Assembly (NCBI RefSeq): GCF_036373705.1
Contig: NC_089851.1
Span: forward strand, 5,549,920-5,613,919
Direction of reading: 5' to 3'
Length of the DNA stretch: 64,000 nt
Origin: Amia ocellicauda
Taxonomy: Eukaryota; Chordata; Actinopteri; Amiiformes; Amiidae
Below, one piece after another: positions 1 to 11,661 of this stretch. Both the position numbers and the translations under genes were made by a program. The notes under the pieces are model-generated. The model was not told where the DNA came from and searched no databases. It was given only the letters and a program-made list of their open reading frames with translations. How positions within the stretch are numbered: position 1 is the first letter of the stretch; each line of letters starts with the position of its first letter.

Positions 1-273
1 ATAGGATGAATGAACTACCATTTCTTAGTGTTCACCCTTACCTTGCGACTAATTCTGTAACACACTTCGTGAACGGGAACAAAGTGCCCACAGTTATCGA
101 AGCACTGATAATATCTCTTTCCTTTGAAAACGCCATCATGTGTTCCACCTGTTAATATGAAATAAAAAATAAAAAAAACATCAATTGATTGTTTTTAATA
201 GTAAATATGAACCGTGATGTGCAAATCGTACTATGATCAACTAGGTAATTAATTCCCGTTTTAAAAACTCACT

Positions 274-3200
274 TTGTTCGTCCAGTTCCACTCCGAGGAA
301 GACTGCGTTTGCAGTGCCGGCGTCGTCCAGGTGTCCGATATAGTGGACCGTTCCAGATTGATTTCCGTTAACAATGATGTAGTCTTGTATGCTCACCTGC
401 ACCTTTTTTCTGGAATGCAATCGCAAATAGAAGGGGTTGGTTATCATCTTTTAAAACCTTCCTGATCATCTAAACAAACAAGTAATACACTGAGCAAACT
501 GATCTGTTGTGTGATTGTGTGACGCAAAACAAACCTGAGTGGCTGATTTAATTAGACAGAGGATACCTGCGTTGTTTTGCTACCTATAAACATGGTTTTA
601 TTTTTCATCTTGCGTGGTCCAGCGGTCAGTTTGGTTGTGAGCATTTAGAATTCTGAGAATGCATGCGTGAATTAATGAATTAATGTATTGCTGAACCAAC
701 TGTGAGCAGCCCTCATCTTTTCCTGAAATTGTGACAGTAGTAGTATGAACAGATTCACATTTTTTATTTTAGACAAGACTGATTTCTCTAAGGCACTCAT
801 ATACAGACGGGTGACAATTTAAAGGAAAAACCTGAATAAACGAGTGGAGGAAGATAACGAATGCAGATTCCTCCAAACAGGTGTACTGCATGATACAATT
901 AAGCAATTGACATCCTATCATGCTCTGTGGCATGTATACAAATGCTGAGCAGCCCAGCTGACCTCGATTTTGGATCAGGATGGCAAGAGGAAAGGATCTA
1001 CGTGACTTTGAAAGTGGGGTCATTATTGGGGCACGAATGGCAGGAGCTTCAGTCACGCAGTCGCTCAACTGGCTCGTGTTCTGGACAAGTAGGCGAGTGC
1101 ATGTGTGGGACATCAAGAGAACAGGACAGGCCTGACTGCTGGACCCTACAGTGAGGGGGTCCGGAGGCTCCTTTATGCTGTGGGGGGCATTTTCCTGGCA
1201 TGGTTTGGGTCCACTTGTCCCCTTAGAGTGAAGGGTCACTGCAAATCATTGCAAAGTTATTCTGAGTGATCACCTTTATCCTATGGTGACACATTTCTCT
1301 CCTGAGGGGAGTGGTCTCTTCCAGGATGACAATGCCCCCCATCCACAGGGCACGAGGGACACTGAATGGTGTGATGAGTATGAAAATTATGTGACTCATA
1401 TGCTATGGCCTTCACAGTCACCAGATCTCAACCCAATTGAACACCTATGGGAGATTGTGGACCGACGTGTTAGACAGCGCTCTCCACCACCATCATCAAA
1501 ACCCCAAATGAGGGAATATCTTTTGGAAGAATGGTGTTCATCCCTCCAGTAGAGTCCAGAGACTCGTAGAATCTGTGCCAAGAGCACTGAAGCTGTTCTG
1601 GGGCTCGTGGTGCCCAACACCTCACTGAGACACTTTATGTTGGTTTTTCCTTTAATTTGTCACCTGTCTATGTATTAATAGTTTCCTACAGTTCATGGAA
1701 AATAAGTTGAAAAAACAGTATAAGATTTCACCTCTGAAAATTGAGCAGAGATTTAAACTCCTTTGCGTTGTGCTTCCTGCCCTTGACGTGTCTGCTGAAG
1801 AAGCACAAGCAGCTGGTGCACTTGCAGCCGATCATAGGAAAGGGAAACAGAGACCAACCCAAGCTGGAGTCCCTGTGGAAGACAGCGCTGGGAACGAGAG
1901 CAGCATGAAGACACAACACTACTGGTGCTGCTTCTAGATACAATCATACAACTGGGGTCAATTATTATTAGACCTAGGGATTGTTGTGCACTCAAGGTGT
2001 CCTGAAAATGTATTTAAATATTTTTTGCATTGAAACAGTACTGGAAAGAAAATAATCCACAGAGTAAAGCAGTTACAACAAGGAGCCCTTTGAGTCTGTA
2101 TACTTGTGTAGCCCAGGACAGACTATGTGGGGAAACAGCATAATTCAGCCTGTCAACTGCGTGACAGATTTTCTCAAGCAGGTCTTTGTTGCAGCTTCAT
2201 AAAATGCAGCCTTTGTTCATCTATTCGGAGTCTGTTTATAGGGACGGCAACTCCAGGCCTTGACAGCTGGGCTACTGTAGTTTGCATTTCAAAATCCTCG
2301 TGCACGCCCCCACCTGTGTGGTTGTGGACAAATATAATATCTCACTAATTTACTATACGACTGAATTGTAAATTCCATTTTAAATGTTTCTTTAATATAA
2401 TCTTACTAGCACAATTACTAAAATGACTGGTCTATATGTACTCATATGCAGTAAAAGATTACATCTCAAGAGCATTGGATTTGTCCTCCCCGCAGCAGTT
2501 ACATCCAGCGTGAGTGTGACACTATGTCTCCGTGTCCACCGGGACACTCTGAGACGGAACGGGAAATACATTAACATTTTTGTCAGGCGTTATTTACACT
2601 GTTTGCCAAATTGAGTCCTGTTGCAACACTGCAATGACTACATCAAAGGAAGCGGGTTTAAATCCAGCCCTGTCTGCATTGGTAGGGTTATGTATTCAAT
2701 GTTTAACCCAGGGCTAGAGTTAGACTACCCAGAATCCCATTAGTGTGTTTCTACCGCATTTCCACTGCCTAAACCCAGTGGAGGTGTTTTGAACTCCATA
2801 TTTTGGTTCTGGGTAGGGATGTAGTTCCGGCTAATTAGGGCTAATAATCACTTAATAAGAAATCCACCAAACACAGCCTACACCCAAGTCTGAAGCTACA
2901 CCCAATCTTCCACTTACTTTGTACCTTCCACTTACTTTAGTATGAGAAATGTATCTAACACAAGGGAATCTATCCCTGACTCCACCTGAACTCTAAAATC
3001 CTCACCTGTGTGACTTCTGATTATTTCCTCTGTGAGACAGGGACTGCAGATGCTCAGGAGGTGTTTGGTTTTCAAATGGCCCAGGTGGTGTCCCCCCATC
3101 CTCTAGGAACCTTGCCTCACCCCCTACAGGAGAGTCCTGTGCTTCCCGAGAGGTTTGTGTTGATCTGTGACAGACATCCCGGCCGCACTGGCTTTTTGAG

Positions 3201-6200
3201 GAGACGGTTGTGGCGCACAGAGATTGTGCTTCTGAGCGCCGTGGTGAAAGGAGATCTGAGATCTGAGGAGTCTGTTGTACTTCAGTCCTCTGCTGCCAAC
3301 ACCGGTCCTCCTGGCAGAGGTAAGTTAACTGTTAGATATAATAACTAACCGACTCGTCAACTGTCACACCATGAAAGCTTAATAATAACAACTACCTCTG
3401 CGCTCTTGAGACAATCCCTCAGCTTTTTTATTTGTCTCCATGCGTTTCCCAAGTCTTCTGTCAGCCTCGAATTCAAGAGTATCGCTGCAAATCATAAGGG
3501 TGGAAAGTCAAGCGTTTCTATGAACCCGTTTTCCTGTGGAGATTTATAAGTCTTGAGCTGAAGCACCTATACAGTTTTTTACAGGACAATTTAACTTTTC
3601 ACCCGTGGAATGTACACTATTTCAGATTGTGTGTTTAACTTTATTCCCGATTTCTGCTTAGGACATATTTAACGTATTACATCACCTACTTTCCATGAAT
3701 CGATCTTCACACGTCTTCTCCATGAGGAGACAGGGGCTCTCCACCTGAACTTCCTTGGACACCAGCATCTTGGACTTCCCTGCTGGTTCCACTTTCGCTG
3801 GTAGGTCCGAGTCCAGCGTGGTGTCGGCAGAACTCGACCCAGGATTTATCTGCATTAGCTGGTCATTTCGACAGGACTCGGTCTTCACTGCCATTGGGCT
3901 CAGTGCCGAGTCATCAGGTGGGTCCCCGTGGCAGATAGCTGTAGTCTGTAACCAAGAACAACACTTTATTATCAGCTGAAGAATTAGATGCCATAAAAGT
4001 GCATGTTTATAGAGCCATGAACAAAACTCAAAGGGGGATTTATACCAGGTTCTGACACATTTAATAATGACTTTCTTGTTTAACCTATATGAATAAAATA
4101 GATACAATCAATGCATATATCAAGAGATTAACTAAAACAAAATTCTGAACATCACTGCCCTTGTTCTCAATTCTACACTTTTGACAAGATACCCTAACAT
4201 CCTGTTTGGCCTTTTTTATTGCTTCCACACATTGTTTGGATGGAGAAAGTGAGGAGTCCACGTAGACTCCTAGGTCTTTCTCATGCGTTCCAAAAATGGA
4301 AGAACAAGATGTGGCAAATGTTCTAAATGAGTATTTCACTGAGGTTTTTACAAACAAACACAAACAAATCACCTGAGCCAGATGGGATATTTCCAACAGT
4401 ACTTAAAGAAATGAGGGAAATGATTTATAGGTCGCTAACTCAATTATTCCAAATGACACTTAGAACAGGGGATGTGCCAACTGACTGGAAGACAGCAAAT
4501 GTCACACCAATCCACAAGAAAGAGGACAAAACTGAGCCAGGAAATTACAGACCAATCAGTCTCACCTGCATCACCTGTAAAATGTTGGAGAAAATTATTA
4601 GACAGAAAATAGAGGAGTGTCTTAATGAAAACCATATTCTTGGAGATAGTCAACATGGGTTTAGACGAGGCGGATCATGTCTTACTAATTAGAATTTTTT
4701 GAATATGCAACTGCAGCTGTAGATCATGTGAAAGCATATGATATGATATACTTAGATTTTCAGAAAGCTTTTGATAAGGTTCCACACCAAAGACTGAACC
4801 TCAAATTGGAAGCTGTAGGCATTCAGGGTAATGTAAGTAGATGGATTATGAACTGGTTGATGTCTAGGAAACAGAGGGTGTCGATTAGAGGAGTCGCTTC
4901 TAACTGGAGTGAGGTTGTTAGTGGAGTTCCACAGGGATCAGTACTAGGGCCTTTGCTTTTTCTAATCTATATTATTGATCTGGACTCTGGGATAGTTATC
5001 AAACTTGTCAAATCGGCAGATGATACTAAAATAGGTGGCTCAGCAGACACAATCTCGGCAGCACAGGCTATTCAGAGGGACTTAGATAATATTCAGTTGT
5101 GGGCGACACCTGGCAGATGAAATTCAATGTGGACAAGTGCAAGGTATTACATGCAGGTAACAAAAATGTCCACTATAATTACACTATGGGAGGAACAGAA
5201 CTAGATGAAGTTCGACCACATTAAACCAGACGAGCTTTTCCAGATCAGCAGGGACACACGCACCCAGGGACACAAATGGAAATTGGGCTTCAAGGCATTC
5301 AAGACAGAAAACAGGAGACACTTCTTCACACAGAGAGGCGTCACAATCTGAACAAACTCCCCAGCGATGTGGCTGAAGAGACAATTTGGGAAAATTCAAA
5401 AACAGACTGGATAGGATCTTTGGATCACTTAGTTATTAATGGACACCAAACGATGTTCTAAAATATTAGCCTGGAAACGTGCTGATTCGCAGCTACCCAG
5501 CTTTAAAAACATGACTGTGATTACATTTTTGTTTGAATCCTTCTGTTAACTATACTGATGTTGAGTCTGAACACATGCAGGCTTTCAAGTCTATAAAGGT
5601 CAACACTCAGCTCAACAGTAAGTAAGGTGGACCAACGTTGGCAACCAGACGCAACATGATAAATCACACGTGTCAGTTCAACGTCATTCCTAAAAGAGAG
5701 TTTCAGACGCTTCGATGAGCTTCTTTTCTTTAACATCTATGAGAAATGAAGCACAGAGTTCTCTACAGAGAACACAGTGTTATTATGTCCGAAAACGTCC
5801 CACTTGCGTTTTCTTTTGTGAAAATGCACGACCAGTGCTTTTCCAGCTTCTCTTGGATCACTGTGTTCGGCGGGACTGGACAATCTCCAGCATGGTATCT
5901 CTAGGGGGTGATGTTTATTGAGCCGCTCCCTGGGGAGGGAGGGTGAGGGTGGTCACAGTTCATCAGACAGTCTCACAGGCAGGGGGGATTCTGTGACCCT
6001 GGAGTTCCCTCTGCTTTAAATGTACTATTTATACACAACTGCTGTTCGACAGAGTCAACGATTACCACAATTAACACCAGCCTTGGACTCAAGATCACAA
6101 TCGGCACAAAGCAGTGAGATGGACCCAGAAAGAAAATACTTGATCGTACTGCACTGAACAATACATGGGAGAGTAACAGTAAGCATTAAGGCATTGATTC

Positions 6201-7871
6201 ACCTGCTCGGAGCGTGACTTCAGTGTTGAGTCAGTGGGCTCAGGCAATCTGTCCCGTGAGCTGGACAAGGCCTGAGGTCCGAAGGGATGAGCATCTTTCT
6301 GTAATCGGCTGATTTTCATCTGCTGGGACTGGACTATTCGTTCAAGCCTTTTAAGAAAATAAACAACGAAAGGCAGATCTACCAAAACTGCCTTTGAACT
6401 TAAACTGACGTAGAAAGTTCGTGTCAATGCAAATGTACCCTGGTCAAATACAGTATGAGCTATAAAAACATGTGTAGATTACATGGGATTATCTAATAAA
6501 AAAAATCAAAAGAAAACCCCACGTAAATCAGTTCGGCAAATGTTAATCATCTCAGACTGCGTCCTTATTCAAAACGTGCAGATACAAAAAAATGCTTGTT
6601 CCCTCAGCACATTTTGATTACAGCTCATTAATCCACTGATGAGAGACACTTAAAAAAGCCATTAAGTGCTGGTTGATAATTGGCAATGTATGTCACAACA
6701 GAGCTGGTTTCCAGGCAACTGTGTTACAGTGGATCGCTTATGTCTCTTAAACAGTGACACAGATAAACATAGTTTTATATAGAAATACTACAAGAAAAAG
6801 TGCACAAAAGGGGGCTATTAGTATTTATTTGATATTTTAGAGTGCCAGCCATACTGTACCTCCTTTTGGACTTCATGAGTTGAGCCACATTAGAACAGAG
6901 GGGGATGATTCCTCTTCTTGTGCTCTGGATGACATAGGCCACCGCTTTACTGGCGATTCGCTTATCCTCTTCAGTGCTGTCCACCTCCGAGATGCTGCCT
7001 TCAATGCAAACAAATCAATACATTGCCAGTTATGCAGCACATAACACACATCTCAATGTGCTTGACATAGCTTTTAAAGTAAGGTAAAATATGCACATCA
7101 GGTACAATACATAACTGAGTGCCAAATAAATTCAACTGAATTAAAGCACACAGTGAAATTGACTTTGATGTAATTAAAGCTAATAAACAAGTACAGTTTG
7201 CATGATTGATCTGTTTCTGTTCAAGCACTGTAACACAAAGAATATTCCTAGAATATACAGGAAAGCTACATTAGCACATTTGAACATGCTGTTCCCTTCA
7301 ATTTAACCCTCCGATTATAATGAACAATATTGATTACCTGTATGAAATACTCCATTTCATTTCACCTTTCAGAAGAGCACTGTGCGTATTTCAATTATTA
7401 ACACTAACCTTGGTTTGGGGTAGACGCCTCCCAAAATTGTTTATATGTACTGATAATAAAAAGACAGCTAATGTGTTATATTCAGTCGACGTATTCGCAC
7501 AGCTCTTATATACCTGGGCTTCATCGGTATTGAAAGGGAGTGAAGTGCGATCTGTAACCAATGCCCCCTGGTTGTGGCATAAAGCTCAGCACCAAGTAAT
7601 AATACAAATGTGACACATTTTAAAGATGTGATACTTGTCTATAGGCACCTTATCAAACTTTCAGTGCAACTCCAGGGGCACCCCAGGTGAATTAGTCGAA
7701 GTACATAATAACCGATCAACACGCACCTCTTAATGATGAAAAACCAAGGCGCGCACACGCAGTGCGGAGGACCTCACCGAAGTGCAGGGCCGAGTAGTTG
7801 CTGCTGTCGTCCCAGGACCTGCAGCAGCTGCCCAGCTCGGAGCTCCTCTCGCTGCAGGACGGGCTGCGCAT
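274..7871 (-). CDS. Unrecognised multi-exon gene ending in a CAP-Gly domain (partial, 3' end off the window)
   Basis: Four or five minus-strand exons join in phase. Exon 7778-7871 begins with ATG ([15 protein letters not shown]) and ends at TTCG/GTGAGG. Exon about 6861-6999 encodes a basic stretch ([16 protein letters not shown]). Exon 6203-6347 encodes a short coiled coil ([17 protein letters not shown]). Exon 3686-3945 is Ser/Pro/Glu-rich and probably disordered. Exon 274-435 encodes [20 protein letters not shown] followed by GVELDEQ, the pattern of a CAP-Gly microtubule- or ligand-binding domain, and stops at a good donor (CAAA/GTGAGT), so the gene continues left of base 1. The CAP-Gly spacing resembles the first such domain of the deubiquitinase CYLD, but no catalytic domain is in view. 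A further exon at 3006-about 3313 is possible; it has a fine donor but an uncertain entry phase. The start is inferred. The gene call is fairly secure, the identity is not. Confidence 0.6.
436..801. other. Intronic sequence, nothing recognised
   Basis: This lies between the CAP-Gly exon and the Tc1 remnant. It is AT-rich, without convincing coding potential, RNA gene or repeat that I can name. Confidence 0.5.
802..1676 (+). mobile_element. Dead Tc1-like transposon, internally deleted
   Basis: Inverted ends match: ACAGACGGGTGACAATTTAA near 802 and the reverse complement of TTAATTTGTCACCTGTCTAT near 1655-1671, both next to TA. Between them are remnants of a transposase. Near 981 is a start of the type [20 protein letters not shown], the helix-turn-helix region. 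Near 1180 the text resembles the segment before the second Asp. From about 1310 come QDDNAPH and [12 protein letters not shown], the second and third catalytic regions. The part between the DNA-binding domain and the middle of the catalytic domain is missing, and frames are broken, so no active enzyme can be made. It lies in an intron of the CAP-Gly gene. Confidence 0.8.
1677..3005. other. Intronic sequence, nothing recognised
   Basis: This is probably intron of the CAP-Gly gene. The short open frames here have neither splice context nor family resemblance. I see no repeat that I can name. Confidence 0.45.
3006..3313 (-). CDS. Possible extra exon of the CAP-Gly gene
   Basis: The minus strand is open through this stretch in a Ser/Gln/Pro-rich frame (for example [14 protein letters not shown]). 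It is bounded on the 5' side by a pyrimidine-rich acceptor (CTTACCTCTGCCAG) and on the 3' side by an excellent donor (CACACAG/GTGAGG). The exit phase fits the CAP-Gly exon. The entry phase does not fit the preceding exon unless a weaker acceptor nearer base 3276 is used. A strong donor-like GAGGTAAGT lies on the opposite strand at 3317, so part of the signal may be spurious. It may be a skipped or alternative exon. Confidence 0.3.
4135..5462 (+). mobile_element. Rearranged CR1/Rex-like LINE fragment with reverse transcriptase
   Basis: From about 4293 the plus strand reads a LINE reverse transcriptase: [46 protein letters not shown], then after a frame break near 4690 [33 protein letters not shown] and a catalytic-box region SADDTKIGG, where an aromatic residue normally precedes ADD. 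The text runs to MGGTELDEV near 5215 and then jumps to a C-terminal part ([26 protein letters not shown]). Immediately upstream, 4140-4290 on the minus strand encodes [19 protein letters not shown], a piece of the same protein that belongs in the jump. The copy is broken by stops, a deletion and an inversion, and is not functional. It lies in an intron of the CAP-Gly gene. Confidence 0.75.
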
Positions 7872-9409
7872 GCCTGCCTGACACATTCAAATCAACCTCA
7901 GTGATCCCATGCCAGCCAAGCTACAAGAGACATCTGAGCAGCCTGCCCCCAGGTGCGGAGGAGTACCTGAAGACACGGTATTGCAGTGCCGTCCCGGTCA
8001 CCCGTAACTTCAATTCATCTTACTTTCTTGAGATGCAATACCGCTTTGTATATACATATACAACTACGCGAGAACAAAACCTTTAAACAAATAGAAAACG
8101 TGAGCAAAAATATAAAAGCAATACCTGCAGTTCGTTTCTATCTTCTGACTCACCTTAAAACATGTAATTGTGGCAAAAAATAGTACAGGAATAGTACAAG
8201 ATATATATCTTCACTGCTGTGTGTGAAATATTCTTGAAATATAATAAGACCAAGACACACAATTTTAATGCTTTGTGTTTTATTTGTGTAAGGTTAGATC
8301 GCTACATTACCAAAAGTCCCAATGCATCTCTTAGTCTGTTTCAAAACCTACAAAGCAGACACACCCTGCATCCCAAAATTAACTTAAATATATTTTAAAA
8401 AAATGATAATAAAAATCCATTCAGTGTTACTTTCACACCCAGTTTCTTTGACTTCCAAACAACCATATGTTGCCTTAAAAGAAAATCTACATTTAAAAAA
8501 ACAAAATCCTGCTAGATTGTTAAATCTACTATCAAGCAGCGACAAATTAGATTTACAGAAAACATTATGGATAGAGTATGTAAATTTATTCTAATCTGTA
8601 TTAAAATACAAAGAGAGAACCAGAAGAAGGGAAACAATGATTAACATGTTTTTGGAAAAGGGCAGCAGAGCTGTCGTCTGCATCATCTCACTGCGCAGGG
8701 AATGCAGACTGCAAGCTGCAATCTTCCACACTGAAGAACGGATACCTTTGTCTTTACCAGTAATTGCATAGACCCCCATCACCCCAAAATAAACTAAATC
8801 AGATAGTATTTCTATGTTTTTTTACACTGTAATGGTCTTGTAAACAATAACATGAAATATTAATTGGAAGAGAATAAAACATTCTGTATTTGTCTTCTGA
8901 TGTCTAATAAAAATCCTTAACAGTCCCATCATCTATAGTACATATGACTCTTGTGCATAGCAACTTTCATCAGGAAAGCACGTTGTATCTTGGATTTACT
9001 CAAGATTTTATCATACACGCGTATGGCCTATGAAATAGTTTATACAAACAGTTGGAGAGGTCTGTACAGTACCAGGAAGAGAATCTGTGTAATCCGAGGG
9101 TTTAGTGCAACACAATATATACCATTTCATGTGCAAAAACTAAACTAAAAGTTATTCTCATAGTCCATAAAGGTAAATATATTTTCTAGACAGAAGTACA
9201 GAAAACTGCAAACAAGAAAAAGATGCTATTCACCAACCAGGATTGTTTGGAGTAATTTCTGAGAACTTGGAAAAACACTCCCGAGTGGAAATGGTACTTA
9301 TTGTGAGTAAGTATTATCTGTATCAGAATAAAATGAGGAATATAAAGAGGAACAGAGACCGCAACAATATAGCACAGAGATGTATCTAACCATGTGTTTC
9401 CTCTACTGT
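7872..9409. other. Intergenic AT-rich DNA, nothing recognised
   Basis: This lies upstream of the ATG of the CAP-Gly gene and downstream of the unidentified terminal exon at 9410. Composition is AT-rich. Open frames are short and without family resemblance. A promoter for the CAP-Gly gene would be expected close to 7880 but I cannot point to a clear core element. Confidence 0.5.
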
Positions 9410-9631
9410 TTAAGTTAGTTTCCTGTGGTTTTCCTTTGATTGAAGCTGCTGTCTGTCGGAGTCTCTGACAGCTTTTGGAGAAATTACACCTTCCAGCAAA
9501 TCCATCAGACAATGGCTCGAAAGAAGGTTTTTCTCTAGCAACTCAGACATAAAAAGCAGGGTCAAGGATGCATGTTTTCGTATTAGCATTAGATTTAGAA
9601 GCTGTGAGTTTAACTCATCAGGATTTGAAAA
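9410..9631 (-). CDS. Terminal exon of an unidentified minus-strand gene
   Basis: A pyrimidine-rich acceptor (TTTTTCTTTTCAG) is followed by 73 codons and a TAA. The peptide is leucine-rich and looks helical (SNPDELNSQLLNLMLIRKHA, SELLEKNLLSSHCLMDLLEG) with a charged tail rich in Arg, Gln and Lys. Codon use and composition look truly coding, unlike the flanks. Upstream exons must lie at higher coordinates. A weak candidate is 10230-10298, whose phase does not join directly, and another is about 10580-10731. Both are AT-rich and doubtful. I do not recognise the family; a helical bundle or repeat-type domain is likely. It lies between gorasp1 and the CAP-Gly gene, all on the minus strand. Confidence 0.4.
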   Translation of the reverse strand, partial: FSNPDELNSQLLNLMLIRKHASLTLLFMSELLEKNLLSSHCLMDLLEGVISPKAVRDSDRQQLQSKENHRKLT

Positions 9632-10943
9632 CTGAAAAGAAAAATCATTAAAGTTAAAGAAACAGGTGTTGTTAAATAACACAATATTTTTCCAAACAGT
9701 GCAACCTATCCTAAATTTTAAACAAAAATCTAGTGGCGTCTAAACGTGGATCAGCAAAACAAAAGAAATATCCTTTAGCCTGTTTATCATTTCTGTGCCA
9801 AGCTATCTTTCAGATTTAAAAATGAAGGTAAAATATTTTCCATTAACTTCAGTACTATATATATGACTGAGTCATTACTTAAGTCAATTCTTGTGCATTA
9901 ACACATGGAAGTAGTACTAATTTATCAATTAAGCCAGCCACAACTCTAATGCTGAATTAATCTGAAATGCATTCATGTTTTAAGGAGTAAAAATTGAATA
10001 TAAAATTATCTGAAACATCTAAACCTACATCATTTATGTTTTTAATGATCAAATGTGAATTTCACCGACGGTTATTTCGAAATTATTTTTTAAATAAGAG
10101 CAGGTTTATCTTTTCCCTTGAATGGGGTTATAATTTATAAAAAAGTGATTGAAGAAAAAATGGTCTCATGTTTTGCAGCTTCTTGCCTCTGTACTTGTCC
10201 GACGCATGCAAAAGATTCACAGAGCACACCCGTATCGAGCATAATCTTCATCTTTCAGTTCAACAATGAGAAACGCAAGACAAAACAGTTCCCATACACT
10301 GTAAAATCATTTCTGAATCTCTACAAATTACCCCGAAGATTTCACGTATTTCAAATAAATAAATAAATAAAATGACAATCAAGAGATTTCTTTGTCAGAC
10401 TACTTATAAAGGGGATGAGTCAAAAAAGTAATGCCAATATTTTAAAGCAAATCTGTCCCTTCAGAAAACGATGATAAAAACATGGATTGGAAAGGCTAAA
10501 AAAATATAATTTCACTGTGATTCAATCCCAGAAGACACACAGAATACAGGACATGACTATTCTAATAAGAGGATGACACCATATAAAGACCCTTAAAAAG
10601 TTAGTTTCGATTTCTGTTATTAGTGTCCAGAGCTTTGGCTTTGCTAATGTGAGGTACTGGAAGCTGATGTACCAGGGAAACTCAAACATTGATGCAATGA
10701 AGCTTAAAATGCCGCCTTTAGCTGCCTGTAACAATTTATACACAGGGAAAATTTCAGACTGTGCCGAATTTGCAACAATTTCCTGACAAAAAGTGTCAAC
10801 TTGTAACTACCCAGGTAGTGATCACAAAACTGTGGGTTTAAAATGTCTCCCCAATATGGATAACTAGTTTATCTGATTGTAAAACATGTCAACCAAAAAG
10901 CAGTGCAGTGAGTTAATGTTTTGTCCTTCTGAGGAGAAAGTCT

Positions 10944-10991
<48 letters not shown>

Positions 10992-11661
10992 TGCCAACAG
11001 ACTGACATATTGCATAGGTAGAGATAAGACTGAAAAAATATTTCTCCAATAATTAAAAAAAATAGAAATCTAAGGCCTGGGTCATATGAGATTATTGTAA
11101 ACCAGACGCCATTGGTTTCTGCGACACCGAATTCACCGTTCATGGGATAGATTTAGTTTTCCAGGGTCCCAAAAACGGTGAAAAGGCACCAGAATAACAT
11201 GTGGGCGAGTAAATGTACATGCGGGAGAGAAAGAGACTCGGTCACATATACAGTATATATCATCAGTGTGTGTCGAGGGGCCTTTAAATCGTGTCTTGGG
11301 CCTCTTGGAGTTGTAGTAGTGAAATAGTAAGTGTATTGACACTAGAAAAACAAATGTAACAACACAATGTAAAATAATGATGTATATACTTCTGGATAAC
11401 TGTAATAATAATAATATATTGATAGTGCTTTTCATCTTGAAGGAAGTTCCTCCTCTTTCAGTGTTTTACTTTTGTTTCACTGTAATTTCGGCAAATGCAA
11501 TCGCATTTGCATTTTTCAACCCCCCCTAAAACCTCTGGACCGTCACATCCAAAACTGCACTGCTGCTGGTTTAAAGTGACCTATAAGGAGGGATCTTAAA
11601 CGTCATCGCATGAGTGAGCATCTCAGTAGTTAAAATCGGTTTGGTGAGGTCCAGAGACCCC
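9632..11661. other. AT-rich stretch downstream of gorasp1
   Basis: It may hold further exons of the gene that ends at 9410 (weak candidates at 10230-10298 and about 10580-10731) and the 3' untranslated region of gorasp1 next to 11662. Apart from the TA repeat at 10945-10989 I see no named repeat. No clear AATAAA for gorasp1 is visible just below its stop. Confidence 0.4.
10945..10989. repeat. (TA)n microsatellite
   Basis: This is an uninterrupted TA run of about 45 bases. Apparent open frames across it give only Ile-Tyr repeats and are not genes. Confidence 0.95.

Noticed and set aside
769-1239. 156-aa minus-strand open frame
   Set aside because: It is antisense to the Tc1 remnant at 802-1676.
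3010-3348. 112-aa plus-strand open frame ending at a GAGGTAAGT donor
   Set aside because: The minus strand has an equally open frame with better overall splice context, in line with the CAP-Gly gene; the plus reading has no family resemblance.
10230-10298. Possible exon reading VWELFCLAFLIVELKDEDY on the minus strand
   Set aside because: The acceptor is fair but the donor is weak, and the exit phase does not join the exon at 9410-9631; kept only as a weak candidate.
10913-11143. Open frames with Ile-Tyr repeats
   Set aside because: They are translations of a (TA)n microsatellite.
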